From Photobacterium lucens (lineage in GTDB: Bacteria; Pseudomonadota; Gammaproteobacteria; Enterobacterales; Vibrionaceae): DNA of 64,000 nt. The stretch is from contig NZ_SSMG01000281.1 of NCBI RefSeq assembly GCF_009873615.1, positions 1 to 64,000 of the forward strand, in the 5' to 3' direction. The notes beneath the pieces were generated by a model. It had not been told where the DNA came from. It ran no database searches and worked only from the letters and a program-made list of their open reading frames with translations. Every line of letters starts with the position of its first letter. The first letter of the stretch is position 1. The position numbers and the translations under genes are program-made. Below are positions 53,280 to 64,000 of this stretch, piece by piece.

Positions 53280-54914
53280 TTACTTCGCTTTTTTACTGCT
53301 GTGTAAGCCTTTTTTCTCTAGTTGACGGAAAATAATGGTTTGCTGGATCAGTGTAACGATGTTTGACACTAACCAGTAAAGCACTAGACCTGAAGGGAAG
53401 AACAGGAAGAAGAACGTAAACATCACCGGCATAAAGGTCATGATCTTCTGCTGCATTGGGTCAGTCACTGTTGACGGACTCATCTTCTGGATAAAGAACA
53501 TAGTGATACCCATTAGGATAGGTAACACGTAGTACGGGTCTTGTGCTGACAAGTCATGGATCCAACCGAAGAATGGCGCGTGACGCAATTCAACTGATTC
53601 CATTAGTGCCCAGTACAGTGCAATGAAGATTGGCATCTGTAGTAAGATTGGAAGACAGCCACCTAGTGGGTTTACCTTCTCTTTCTTGTACAGCTCCATC
53701 ATCTCTTGGCTCATGCGTTGACGGTCATCGCCTAAACGCTCGCGCATTTCTTGGATCTTAGGCTGTAGCATACGCATTTTAGCCATCGACGTGTATTGCG
53801 CTTTTGTTAGTGGGTACATTGCACCACGAACAATGAAGGTTAGCACGATGATAGCAATACCCCAGTTACCCACGATGCTGTGAATAAATGAAAGTAGCTT
53901 GTGTAGTGGGCTCGCAATGAACCATAACCAACCGTAGTCAACAGTTAGGTTTAGGTTTTTCGCTGTCGCTGCCATTTCGTTTTGCAGCTTAGGGCCTACC
54001 CATAGTGTTGCTGTGATTTCTTTACTCTGACCAGGTGCAACTGTTTCGATTGGCATACGTACACCAATGTAGCCGTTACCGTTGCTAGTTGTAGAGTAAA
54101 CTTGAGAGGTTTGATCTGCGCCATCGCGTGGGATCCAAGCAGAAACAAAGTAGTGCTGCATGATCGCAACCCAACCTTCGTTCGCAGCAACATCAAGGTT
54201 CTTGTCCTTCATGTCGTCGAAGCTGTATTTCTTGTACTTAGTATCGTTCGCAGAATATGCACCACCTAGGTAAGTAGGCATAGTTAGGCTACCGCCTGAA
54301 TCACTTAGCTTATGACGAAGCTGTGCATACATTTGTACGCTTGCTGCTTTGTCAGTGTTGTTCGCTACAGTGTAATCAACGTTAACCGCATAATCGTTAC
54401 GTTTTAGTACGAACGTCTTAGTGTAAGTAATGCCATCTTTAGTAAATGTCATTGGTACACGTAGTTCGTTTTGCTCAGGACCTATTACAAAATCTTTTGC
54501 TGTCACGCTGTATTGCGCACGGCCGTTTTGTTGTGAGTCAGCACCATTTGGACCAATAAGACCAGATTGCGCAATGTAATCGTGACCGTTGGTATCGCTA
54601 AGCAATACAAACGGGTCTTTTGAACCTAATGTGTTGTTGTATTTTAGAAGTTTGGCATCAACTACATCACCACCAAGCGTATCGACTGTTAATTCCAATA
54701 CATCCGTTTTAATGGTAATTAAGTTTTGTGAACTAGTTTGGTCTGTTAGAGGTTGACCTTCACCTGAATGTGATGGGATATCACTATTTTGTGAGGCTTG
54801 TTGCGCTACACCTTGGCCTTGAGGCTGAGGATTCTTGTCTGCATTCCATTGTTGGAAAAGTAAGAATGAGACAAAAAGTAGAGCAATTAACAGAATATTA
54901 CGTTGGGAACCCAT
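53280..54914 (-). CDS. yidC: Membrane protein insertase YidC
   Basis: YidC inserts membrane proteins alone or with SecYEG; classic clients are the c subunit and other parts of ATP synthase, encoded nearby. The 544-residue protein has an N-terminal signal-anchor ('[18 protein letters not shown]', residues 5-22) and a P1 periplasmic beta domain (about 60-320). The core of five membrane helices follows, with the groove Arg in '[12 protein letters not shown]'. The C-terminus 'GLHSSKKAK' is basic. It starts two bases after yidD. Confidence 0.97.
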   Translation of the reverse strand: MGSQRNILLIALLFVSFLLFQQWNADKNPQPQGQGVAQQASQNSDIPSHSGEGQPLTDQTSSQNLITIKTDVLELTVDTLGGDVVDAKLLKYNNTLGSKDPFVLLSDTNGHDYIAQSGLIGPNGADSQQNGRAQYSVTAKDFVIGPEQNELRVPMTFTKDGITYTKTFVLKRNDYAVNVDYTVANNTDKAASVQMYAQLRHKLSDSGGSLTMPTYLGGAYSANDTKYKKYSFDDMKDKNLDVAANEGWVAIMQHYFVSAWIPRDGADQTSQVYSTTSNGNGYIGVRMPIETVAPGQSKEITATLWVGPKLQNEMAATAKNLNLTVDYGWLWFIASPLHKLLSFIHSIVGNWGIAIIVLTFIVRGAMYPLTKAQYTSMAKMRMLQPKIQEMRERLGDDRQRMSQEMMELYKKEKVNPLGGCLPILLQMPIFIALYWALMESVELRHAPFFGWIHDLSAQDPYYVLPILMGITMFFIQKMSPSTVTDPMQQKIMTFMPVMFTFFFLFFPSGLVLYWLVSNIVTLIQQTIIFRQLEKKGLHSSKKAK

Positions 54915-54916
54915 AG

Positions 54917-55174
54917 TTAATGTTCTCTGTCGTTATGCTTAGTTGGCGGAACGGGGTCGTAACCACCGTTATTTAAAGGGTGACATTTTAATAGACGTTT
55001 CGCCGCTAACCAACAACCTTTTAATGCTCCATGCATTTTTACAGCTTCGATCGCATATTGAGAGCAGGTAGGGGTAAAACGACAGCGAGGTCCAAGAAGC
55101 GGACTTATTGCCAGTTGGTAAAAGCGGACTAGTCCTACGACTAGCCACGCGAAGGGCGAGACAGGCGATGCCAT
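54917..55174 (-). CDS. yidD: Membrane protein insertion efficiency factor YidD
   Basis: YidD is a small membrane-associated protein that helps YidC-dependent insertion. The 85-residue protein has the family's cysteine-rich core '[14 protein letters not shown]' and '[19 protein letters not shown]', and ends 'GGYDPVPP'. Its ATG lies inside the 3' end of rnpA (34-base overlap), and it is followed at once by yidC. Confidence 0.95.
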   Translation of the reverse strand: MASPVSPFAWLVVGLVRFYQLAISPLLGPRCRFTPTCSQYAIEAVKMHGALKGCWLAAKRLLKCHPLNNGGYDPVPPTKHNDREH

Positions 55175-55497
55175 AACTTATCTAACAACTTAAAGAGTTC
55201 TTCGTTGCTCAACTCGTTAGCTGATTTCTTGGCAATGACTACAAAATCTTTTGCTGGAAGCTGATGTTGTTTGAGACGAAAACTTTCACGCACGATACGT
55301 TTGAAGCGATTTCGGTCGACAGCATTCTTAATCTGTTTTTTTGGAACAGCCAGACCAAGACGGGGGCAGTTTAGTTCGTTAGAACGAGCAAGAATAGTTA
55401 AGTGAGGTGAGCCAGCACGATGAGCTTGCTGGAAGACAGTTTTGTAATGTTCGGGAGTTAACAAGCGTAACTCCCGAGAAAAAGCGAACTTATTCAA
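55141..55497 (-). CDS. rnpA: Ribonuclease P protein component
   Basis: RnpA binds the RNase P RNA and the pre-tRNA leader to aid 5' processing. The 118-residue protein has the RNR motif '[14 protein letters not shown]' and the N-terminal '[17 protein letters not shown]'. The start is a TTG at 55497, at the place where E. coli rnpA uses GTG. It overlaps yidD by 34 bases and follows rpmH, the usual arrangement. Confidence 0.96.
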   Translation of the reverse strand: MNKFAFSRELRLLTPEHYKTVFQQAHRAGSPHLTILARSNELNCPRLGLAVPKKQIKNAVDRNRFKRIVRESFRLKQHQLPAKDFVVIAKKSANELSNEELFKLLDKLWHRLSRPSRG

Positions 55498-55511
55498 AAT
55501 AATCGTCGAGA

Positions 55512-55649
55512 TTACTTAGAAAGACGCTTACGGCCTTTAGCGCGACGTGCATTGATTACAGCACGACCGTTCTTAGTAGCCATACGTGCACGGAAGCCGT
55601 GAGTACGCTTACGCTTAAGAACAGTTGGTTGGAAAGTGCGTTTGGTCAT
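55512..55649 (-). CDS. rpmH: 50S ribosomal protein L34
   Basis: This 45-residue, very basic protein ('[19 protein letters not shown]...') is L34, a universal bacterial ribosomal protein of the large subunit. It is too short for most gene lists but is unmistakable by sequence and by its position ahead of rnpA. It is the first gene of rpmH-rnpA-yidD-yidC, with a good promoter at 55738-55766. It is divergent from dnaA. Confidence 0.98.
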   Translation of the reverse strand: MTKRTFQPTVLKRKRTHGFRARMATKNGRAVINARRAKGRKRLSK

Positions 55650-55737
55650 TTTGTTACCTTAAATTAACTGATCAGTTTTTAAGTTCGTTACTAGTGTTTG
55701 ACAAAAATTAGTCAAATACCGCTAACAAAGAGGCGGA

Positions 55738-55766
55738 ATTGTAATCACTGACCCTCAAAGAGTCAA
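55738..55766 (-). promoter_or_regulatory. rpmH promoter
   Basis: On the minus strand TTGACT (55766-55761) and TACAAT (55743-55738) are exactly 17 bases apart, 89 bases ahead of rpmH. It is the best sigma-70 match in this gap. Confidence 0.8.
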
Positions 55767-56413
55767 TAAATATACCTACATCTAGCAACGGGCGCTGAAT
55801 TATACGTTTTGTAGCCATAAGCGCAAGGATCCTTAGATGATCATCTATCAATTTAATCGTTTTTTAGCAAAGGATCGTGCAGTCGGTCGTGATCGGGTGG
55901 GGCTTTCTGTGATAAATGCGCATTGATCATTTCTGTTTTGTCTTATTTAATCGGCTCTAGCTTGATCTATCACCTGTCACGGTATGTTTGGGCTTAGATC
56001 TTTACCCATATAAAGTGATGAATTGAAAGCGAATATTAAAAAGTGAGTAAATGGAACGATTTCGACAAGATTAGAAGAGTAAAAATACTTGGTTTGGGGG
56101 ATATTTGAGTAAATAGGTTACCCACAATGGAACATTTTACCTGTGGATGATAATTGAGCGAAAAAATATCGCTAAATTTAGGTAAAAACGCCAATAAATA
56201 GGTGATGGGGCGCATTTATTTTACCTAGCTGTGTTAATATAACTGTGAGTAACAACAGGTTAAATTGTGCTGATCTCCACTTTTTTGTGCGATCAGTGTG
56301 TATAACTTGGATCTTATTCACTTGATCTGCGATCTCTTTACTGGAGATCCTCTTCTCGCGGGTATAAAATTATATCCCTTTTTGTGTTTTGTTTATTAAG
56401 TGTGGAGTCTAAC
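55767..56413. promoter_or_regulatory. dnaA upstream control region
   Basis: The A/T-rich gap between rpmH and dnaA holds about a dozen GATC sites. It has one perfect DnaA box (TGTGTATAA, 56297-56305) and two weak ones (TTACCCACA near 56118, TGTGGATGA near 56142). It is the expected site of dnaA autoregulation. I see no gene in it. Promoters for dnaA must be here, but none matches the sigma-70 consensus well enough to name. Confidence 0.65.
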
Positions 56414-57835
56414 TTGTCATCTTCGCTATGGTTGCAGTGCCTTCAACGCCTTCAGGAAGAACTCCCTGCGACAGAATTCAGCATGTGGGTTCGCCCGCTT
56501 CAAGCCGAGTTAAATGATCATACTTTGACATTGTTTGCGCCTAATCGTTTTGTATTGGACTGGGTGCGGGATAAGTATCTTAATAATATCAATCGACTGC
56601 TTAACGAGTTTTGTGGCAGTGATGCACCGATCCTACGATTTGAAGTCGGTAGTAAACCGGTGACTGTACCGCCACCATCACAACCTGCTGTTGCGCCAAC
56701 CTTAGCGCCAGCACCTGCGGTTGAAACGGTGGAATCGCGTTTAGAACAATCCGCGCCAACAAGCTATGAACCTGCACCGTCACCAGTACAACCTGAAGCG
56801 CAGCAGGGCGGTTACCGTTCTAATGTTAATCCAAAACACAATTTCAATAATTTCGTTGAAGGTAAATCGAACCAGCTAGGTTTAGCGGCTTGTCGTCAGG
56901 TTGCTGATAACCCTGGTGCTGCTTACAACCCGCTCTTTTTATATGGCGGTACAGGTTTGGGTAAAACTCACCTGTTACACGCGGTAGGTAATGCGATTGC
57001 GAACCGTAAGCCGAATGCCAAAGTGGTGTACATGCACTCTGAACGTTTTGTTCAGGACATGGTCAAAGCCTTACAAAACAATGCGATTGAAGAATTTAAG
57101 CGTTACTACCGTAGCGTTGATGCCTTGCTTATCGATGATATTCAATTCTTTGCCAATAAAGAGCGTTCGCAAGAAGAATTCTTCCATACCTTTAACGCAC
57201 TGCTTGAAGGCAACCAACAAATTATTCTGACGTCAGACCGTTACCCGCGTGAAATTAATGGGGTAGAAGATCGTCTGAAGTCACGTTTCGGCTGGGGCTT
57301 AACGGTTGCGATTGAACCGCCTGAGTTAGAAACCCGTGTTGCGATTTTAATGAAGAAAGCAGAAGATCATAATATTCGTTTGGCTGACGAAGTGGCTTTC
57401 TTTATTGCTAAACGACTTCGCTCGAATGTACGTGAGCTAGAAGGGGCGTTGAACCGTGTGATCGCCAATGCCAACTTTACTGGTCGCGCTATCACCATTG
57501 ATTTTGTTCGTGAAGCGCTGCGTGACTTATTAGCCCTGCAAGAGAAGCTAGTCACGATTGATAATATTCAGAAGACCGTTGCTGAATACTATAAAATAAA
57601 GATGGCAGATATGTTGTCAAAACGTCGCTCTCGTAGTGTAGCCCGTCCTCGTCAAATGGCGATGGCACTAGCAAAAGAGCTGACTAACCACAGTCTTCCT
57701 GAAATCGGTGATGCATTTGGTGGTCGTGATCATACGACTGTCCTTCACGCTTGTCGTAAAATCGAACAGCTACGTGAAGAAAGCCACGATATTAAAGAAG
57801 ATTATTCAAACCTAATTAGAACATTGTCGTCTTGA
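56414..57835 (+). CDS. dnaA: Chromosomal replication initiator DnaA
   Basis: DnaA binds the boxes in oriC and opens the 13-mers. I set a TTG start at 56414 ('[18 protein letters not shown]' when translated), with GGAG seven bases upstream; E. coli uses GTG here. The 473 residues comprise domain I (1-85), a Pro/Ala-rich linker (about 86-140), and the AAA+ domain with '[13 protein letters not shown]' and 'LLIDDIQFF'. The DNA-binding domain has '[16 protein letters not shown]' and '[16 protein letters not shown]'. It is one base ahead of dnaN. Confidence 0.98.
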   Translation: MSSSLWLQCLQRLQEELPATEFSMWVRPLQAELNDHTLTLFAPNRFVLDWVRDKYLNNINRLLNEFCGSDAPILRFEVGSKPVTVPPPSQPAVAPTLAPAPAVETVESRLEQSAPTSYEPAPSPVQPEAQQGGYRSNVNPKHNFNNFVEGKSNQLGLAACRQVADNPGAAYNPLFLYGGTGLGKTHLLHAVGNAIANRKPNAKVVYMHSERFVQDMVKALQNNAIEEFKRYYRSVDALLIDDIQFFANKERSQEEFFHTFNALLEGNQQIILTSDRYPREINGVEDRLKSRFGWGLTVAIEPPELETRVAILMKKAEDHNIRLADEVAFFIAKRLRSNVRELEGALNRVIANANFTGRAITIDFVREALRDLLALQEKLVTIDNIQKTVAEYYKIKMADMLSKRRSRSVARPRQMAMALAKELTNHSLPEIGDAFGGRDHTTVLHACRKIEQLREESHDIKEDYSNLIRTLSS

Positions 57836-57836
57836 T

Positions 57837-58937
57837 ATGAAATTTTCCGTCGAACGCGAACACTTATTAAAGCCTTTACAACAGGTTGCTGCTGCTTTGG
57901 GCGGCCGTCCTTCATTACCGATCTTAGGTAATATCTTGTTGAAAGTAGAAGACGGTTGCTTGTCGATGACAGGTACCGACTTGGAAGTTGAACTGATTGC
58001 CAAAGTTGCACTCGATGGTGAGTTTGAATCAGGCGCAGTGACAGTCCCTTCTCGTAAGTTTTTAGATATCTGCCGTGGTTTACCAAGTAGCGCTACCATT
58101 TCGGTGAGCTATGAAGGTGATCGCGTGCTGATCCGCTCTGGTCGTAGCCGTTATACCTTAACGACACTGCCTGCTGCTGATTTCCCGAACATTGAAGACT
58201 GGCAAAGTGAGGTGGAATTCACTTTAGAGCAAGGCCGTATGCGCCAGCTTATCGATAGCACTCAATTTTCAATGGCTAACCAAGATGTGCGTTACTACTT
58301 AAACGGCATGTTGTTTGAAACCGATGGTCAGCACTTACGTTCGGTAGCAACTGATGGTCACCGTATGGCGGTATGTGCGATCAACACAGGTCACGACTTA
58401 CCAACAAAACAAATCATTGTACCGCGTAAAGGTGTACTTGAGTTGGTGCGCCTGTTTGATAACCCAGAAGCGGAAGTGAACATTCAGATCGGTAACTCGA
58501 ATATTCGTGCAACCGTGAATAACTTTGTTTTCACTTCAAAGCTGGTGGATGGTCGATTCCCTGATTACCGTCGTGTTATGCCACAAAACAGCACTAAGTT
58601 TGTGGAAGCGGGCTGTGAAGAAATGCGTAATGCGTTTGCTCGTGCGGCGATTTTATCGAATGAAAAATTCCGAGGTGTACGCGTTAACTTATCAAACGGT
58701 GAAATGCGCATTACTGCTAACAACCCAGAGCAAGAAGAAGCAGAAGAGTTTCTTGATGTTGATTACCAAGGCGATAGCTTAGAGATCGGTTTCAACGTCA
58801 GCTATGTGTTGGATGTATTAAACACCCTTAAATGTGATCAAGTCCGTCTTTCATTATCCGATGCTAATGCGCCGTCATTAATTGAAGACTCGAATAACGA
58901 TGAAGCCATGTATGTGGTGATGCCTATCAGACTATAG
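57837..58937 (+). CDS. dnaN: DNA polymerase III beta sliding clamp
   Basis: DnaN is the ring that holds polymerase III on DNA, and it also promotes inactivation of DnaA. The 366-residue protein matches the family from '[21 protein letters not shown]' on, with three similar clamp domains, and ends in 'YVVMPIRL', which forms part of the partner-binding pocket. It lies one base after dnaA and two before recF. Confidence 0.98.
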   Translation: MKFSVEREHLLKPLQQVAAALGGRPSLPILGNILLKVEDGCLSMTGTDLEVELIAKVALDGEFESGAVTVPSRKFLDICRGLPSSATISVSYEGDRVLIRSGRSRYTLTTLPAADFPNIEDWQSEVEFTLEQGRMRQLIDSTQFSMANQDVRYYLNGMLFETDGQHLRSVATDGHRMAVCAINTGHDLPTKQIIVPRKGVLELVRLFDNPEAEVNIQIGNSNIRATVNNFVFTSKLVDGRFPDYRRVMPQNSTKFVEAGCEEMRNAFARAAILSNEKFRGVRVNLSNGEMRITANNPEQEEAEEFLDVDYQGDSLEIGFNVSYVLDVLNTLKCDQVRLSLSDANAPSLIEDSNNDEAMYVVMPIRL

Positions 58938-58939
58938 GT

Positions 58940-60022
58940 ATGGCACTTACTCGTTTAATGGTGCACGATTTTCGAAATATTGAATCGTGCGATTTGGCAT
59001 TAGCGACTGGATTTAATTTTTTAGTCGGGGCTAACGGCAGTGGCAAAACCAGTGTATTGGAAGCGATCCATTACCTTGGTCATGGACGTTCGTTCCGTAG
59101 CCATCTTACTAGCCGAGTGATCCGCCACGAGCAAAGTGAATTGTTTATTCATGGTCGAGTGGTGGATAACCAAACTCAATTGATGTTGCCGATTGGGTTA
59201 AATAAAAAACGTGATGGTACAACGGAAGTGAAAATTGCAGGGGAGCCAAACCAGAAGGTGGCACAACTTGCGCAGATTTTACCATTACAGTTAATTACCC
59301 CTGAAGGGTTTGATTTATTGATCGGCGGACCTAAATACCGCCGTGCGTTTATTGATTGGGGTGTGTTTCATGTTGAACCTAAGTTCTATCATGCATGGAG
59401 CCGCTTAAAACGATTAACGAAACAGCGTAATGCCTTGCTCAAAACCGCGCGTAGTTACCGTGAACTCAGTTACTGGGATCAAGAGTTAGCACTGCTGGCT
59501 GAGCAAATTAGTGTATGGCGCCAAGATTATATTTCAGCGGTAAAAGAAAAAGCCGCTGAAATTTTTCAGGTTTTTCTCCCTGAATATGAAATTCAACTTG
59601 GTTACTACCGAGGTTGGGAAAAAGAAACGCCTTATGCCGAGTTGTTGCAGCGCAATTTTGAACGTGACTGCCAACTGGGTTATACCGCAAGTGGGCCGCA
59701 TAAGGCCGATTTACGGATAAAGGTTGCCGGTACGCCTGTTGAGGATGTGTTGTCCCGTGGACAACTGAAATTGATGGTGTGTGCATTGCGATTGGCGCAA
59801 GGTTTGCACTTAACAGAAGCGACTGGCAAACAATGTATTTACCTTATTGATGATTTTGCTTCCGAATTGGATAGCCACAGGCGAGCGTTGCTAGCGCAGC
59901 GATTAAAGGAAACTAACGCCCAAGTGTTCATCAGTGCCATTAGTGACGATCAAGTTGCTGATATGCTCGATGAAAATGGCAAGCTGTTCCATGTGGAACA
60001 CGGTAAAATAACCGCAGGATAA
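58940..60022 (+). CDS. recF: DNA repair ATPase RecF
   Basis: RecF helps load RecA at gaps in single-stranded DNA together with RecO and RecR. The 360-residue SMC-like protein has Walker A '[14 protein letters not shown]' (32-45), the signature '[17 protein letters not shown]' and Walker B '[12 protein letters not shown]'. It sits in the conserved dnaA-dnaN-recF-gyrB order and starts two bases after dnaN. Confidence 0.97.
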   Translation: MALTRLMVHDFRNIESCDLALATGFNFLVGANGSGKTSVLEAIHYLGHGRSFRSHLTSRVIRHEQSELFIHGRVVDNQTQLMLPIGLNKKRDGTTEVKIAGEPNQKVAQLAQILPLQLITPEGFDLLIGGPKYRRAFIDWGVFHVEPKFYHAWSRLKRLTKQRNALLKTARSYRELSYWDQELALLAEQISVWRQDYISAVKEKAAEIFQVFLPEYEIQLGYYRGWEKETPYAELLQRNFERDCQLGYTASGPHKADLRIKVAGTPVEDVLSRGQLKLMVCALRLAQGLHLTEATGKQCIYLIDDFASELDSHRRALLAQRLKETNAQVFISAISDDQVADMLDENGKLFHVEHGKITAG

Positions 60023-60026
60023 TTAA

Positions 60027-62459
<2,433 letters not shown>

Positions 62460-62505
62460 TATTGCTGTGTAGCACAAACGTATAGTTTGTCTTTCAAGCT
62501 CAATA

Positions 62506-62536
62506 AAAACGCCGCTATCACTAGCGGCGTTTTTTT
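62506..62536 (+). terminator. Intrinsic terminator after gyrB
   Basis: CGCCGCTA (62510-62517) pairs with TAGCGGCG (62522-62529) around TCAC, followed by seven T residues. The A-run upstream would let it also serve the convergent avtA gene. Confidence 0.9.
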
Positions 62537-62563
62537 ATTTATATATACGAGCTAAAAGGGCGG

Positions 62564-63811
62564 TTACTCTGCGTAAGCTTTAGCGACTTCTTCAGCAATA
62601 ATAGTAATACCACGCTGCATTGCTTCATCATCTTGGACATAGTTCATGCGTAAGCATTCATGGCTGTGTGTCCACTCATCTTGTAATCCGATAAAGAAAT
62701 ATTCACCAGGCACGATCAGTACGCCACGTTGTTTTAAGCGTTGATAAAGCACCTTAGTGGTGATCGGCAAACCTTCAAACCATAGCCATAAGAAGATAGC
62801 GCCTTCAGGTTTGTGAATGTTAAATCGAGGATCGGGAATAGCTTGGCGTAGTAATTCAACGGCACGTTGTACTTTCTGGTGATAAAACGGCTTGATCACG
62901 TTTTGACTCAGTGGCAATAGTTCTTGCTGGTGGATCATTTTGGTTGCCACTGCCGGACCAATACTGCCAGGCGCTAAATTGACGATACCATTGATGTTAG
63001 ACAGGGCAGTAACAATCGCTTCATTAGCAATCACGATGCCACAGCGGACACCGGGTAACCCAAGCTTGGATAAGCTCATGCACAGAATGGTGTTGTCATC
63101 CCAAAATGGTGTTACCTCTTCAAAAATAATATCAGGGAAGGGTAAGCCGTAAGCATTGTCGATAATTAACGGGATCTGGTGTTCTTTAGCCAGCGCTGCT
63201 AAATGCTCGATTTCTTTATCTGTCAGTACATTGCCTGTCGGGTTGGTTGGGCGAGAGGCACAAATGGCTGCGATGCTGTCATCGATAACGAGTTTGCTAA
63301 AATCGACATGGTATTTAAAAAAGCCATCTTCCAACATACTGATCGTAGGTTGGTACGAGATGAACATATCAGGGCTTAAACCGGCATCGGCATAACCAAT
63401 GTACTCTGGCGATAATGGCAGTAATATTTTCTTCTTTTTGCCATTTTTAAATTCACCCGCCAGTAAGTTAAATAAGCTAAAGAACGCACTTTGGCTGCCA
63501 TTGGTTAAGACAATATTTTTAGCACTAATTTCCCAACCGTATTGTTGCTGTAACAGTGCTGCAAGCGCATCTAGAAAGCGATCCTTACCTTGTGGACCGT
63601 CATAGTTAGTCATCGACGCAGTAAGCTCACCTGTGGTTGCCATGTCTTTTAATAGCTCAGTAAAGTAGTGATTCATGGCTGGGATTTGCGCTGGATTTCC
63701 GCCTCCGAGCATGATGGCATCGGGATTGGTGAGTCCATCATTGAGATCTTGCATTAATAGGGTGATCCCAGAATCGCCTGCAAACTTATTACCAAAGCGC
63801 GAAAAGTCCAT
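62564..63811 (-). CDS. avtA: Valine-pyruvate aminotransferase AvtA
   Basis: AvtA exchanges amino groups between valine (or alanine) and the matching oxo acids. I set the start at 63811 ('MDFSRFGNKFAGDSGITLLM'), giving 415 residues. It matches E. coli AvtA throughout: 'IMLGGGNPAQIP', 'ASRPTNPTGNVLTDKE', 'DNAYGLPFP' and the PLP lysine in 'CMSLSKLGLPGVRCG'. 'EGAIFLWLWF' and 'LPITTKVLYQRLKQRGV' are further near-identities. It is convergent with gyrB and complements the ilv pathway further left. Confidence 0.93.
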   Translation of the reverse strand: MDFSRFGNKFAGDSGITLLMQDLNDGLTNPDAIMLGGGNPAQIPAMNHYFTELLKDMATTGELTASMTNYDGPQGKDRFLDALAALLQQQYGWEISAKNIVLTNGSQSAFFSLFNLLAGEFKNGKKKKILLPLSPEYIGYADAGLSPDMFISYQPTISMLEDGFFKYHVDFSKLVIDDSIAAICASRPTNPTGNVLTDKEIEHLAALAKEHQIPLIIDNAYGLPFPDIIFEEVTPFWDDNTILCMSLSKLGLPGVRCGIVIANEAIVTALSNINGIVNLAPGSIGPAVATKMIHQQELLPLSQNVIKPFYHQKVQRAVELLRQAIPDPRFNIHKPEGAIFLWLWFEGLPITTKVLYQRLKQRGVLIVPGEYFFIGLQDEWTHSHECLRMNYVQDDEAMQRGITIIAEEVAKAYAE

Positions 63812-64000
63812 TACGTTTACAACCTCAGTGTCGATATTTAGTTTTGATGTAAGAGCTATCAAGATGATGGCTTATTGAGCGTAACATAACGTATTGTCAG
63901 GTTAAGAGAAAGTTGAAATCACACTCATTGGTGTTAATCGGTGTGGTGCGTTTATTGGCGTGTAAAGCGGTTACATATGGCTTTAATGGAAGTAAAAAAA
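63812..64000. other. Right edge, upstream of avtA
   Basis: These 189 bases should hold the avtA promoter and lead into the next gene beyond the window. I see no complete gene or clear motif in them. Confidence 0.4.

Overview
This is a continuous piece of a gammaproteobacterial main chromosome around its replication origin. Gene content and order fit the Vibrionaceae chromosome I origin region. The order mnmG-oriC-mioC-mnmE-yidC-yidD-rnpA-rpmH | dnaA-dnaN-recF-gyrB sits beside mnmG-rsmG-parA-parB and the atp operon. The order yrdA / yrdB-aroE-hemF-tsaC / purEK / topA-like / smg-dprA / def-fmt-rsmB-trkA-trkH / yihD-ccoG-srkA-dsbA / comM / ilvGMEDA is also typical. Photobacterium or a close relative is my best guess, but I cannot fix the genus from sequence alone. 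I see no tRNA, insertion sequence, prophage or CRISPR array. Nearly every gene is a recognisable housekeeping gene.

Layout. 1-212: promoter and leader of an rRNA operon that runs off the left edge on the minus strand. 347-5374: yrdA, the yrdB-aroE-hemF-tsaC block, and purEK with a PurR box. 5428-8712: minus-strand topA-like zinc-finger gene, smg, dprA and a LysM protein. 9070-14861: def-fmt, rsmB and trkA-trkH, separated by intrinsic terminators. 14923-16428: a hemolysin III family protein and an orphan GntR regulator with a palindromic candidate operator. 16640-17022: an unassigned short transcription unit. 17151-20809: yihD, ccoG, srkA and dsbA. 20881-29129: comM, divergent from the attenuated ilvLGMEDA operon. 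29202-30136: two tandem paralogous XRE regulators. 30382-34593: glmS with an upstream DeoR-type regulator, then glmU. 34843-41816: the nine-gene atp operon. 41994-46236: parB, parA, rsmG, mnmG. 46331-46625: oriC. 46664-50223: mioC and an iron-chelate/B12-type ABC importer. 50371-50922: a degenerate PduO-like cobalamin adenosyltransferase relative. 50986-55649: mnmE, a truncated yidC paralogue, yidC, yidD, rnpA, rpmH. 56414-62459: dnaA, dnaN, recF, gyrB. 62564-63811: avtA.

How it works together. oriC, dnaA, the DnaA sliding clamp gene, gyrase B and the ParAB system form the replication and segregation core. The rRNA operon, L34, RNase P protein, YidC and ATP synthase lie close by, where gene dosage is highest in fast growth. 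Two natural-transformation proteins, DprA and ComM, lie about 13 kb apart.

The least ordinary items are: (1) a second, short YidC made only of the insertase core, duplicated together with part of its terminator; (2) a PduO-like protein lacking apparent catalytic residues, divergent from an ABC importer; (3) a perfect FNR-type palindrome on the -35 of the atp promoter; (4) a second GATC-dense, DnaA-box-like cluster on the far side of mioC; (5) palindromic operators at the glmS regulator and at the GntR gene; (6) the unassigned transcription unit at 16640-17022. None amounts to a clear new multi-gene system.
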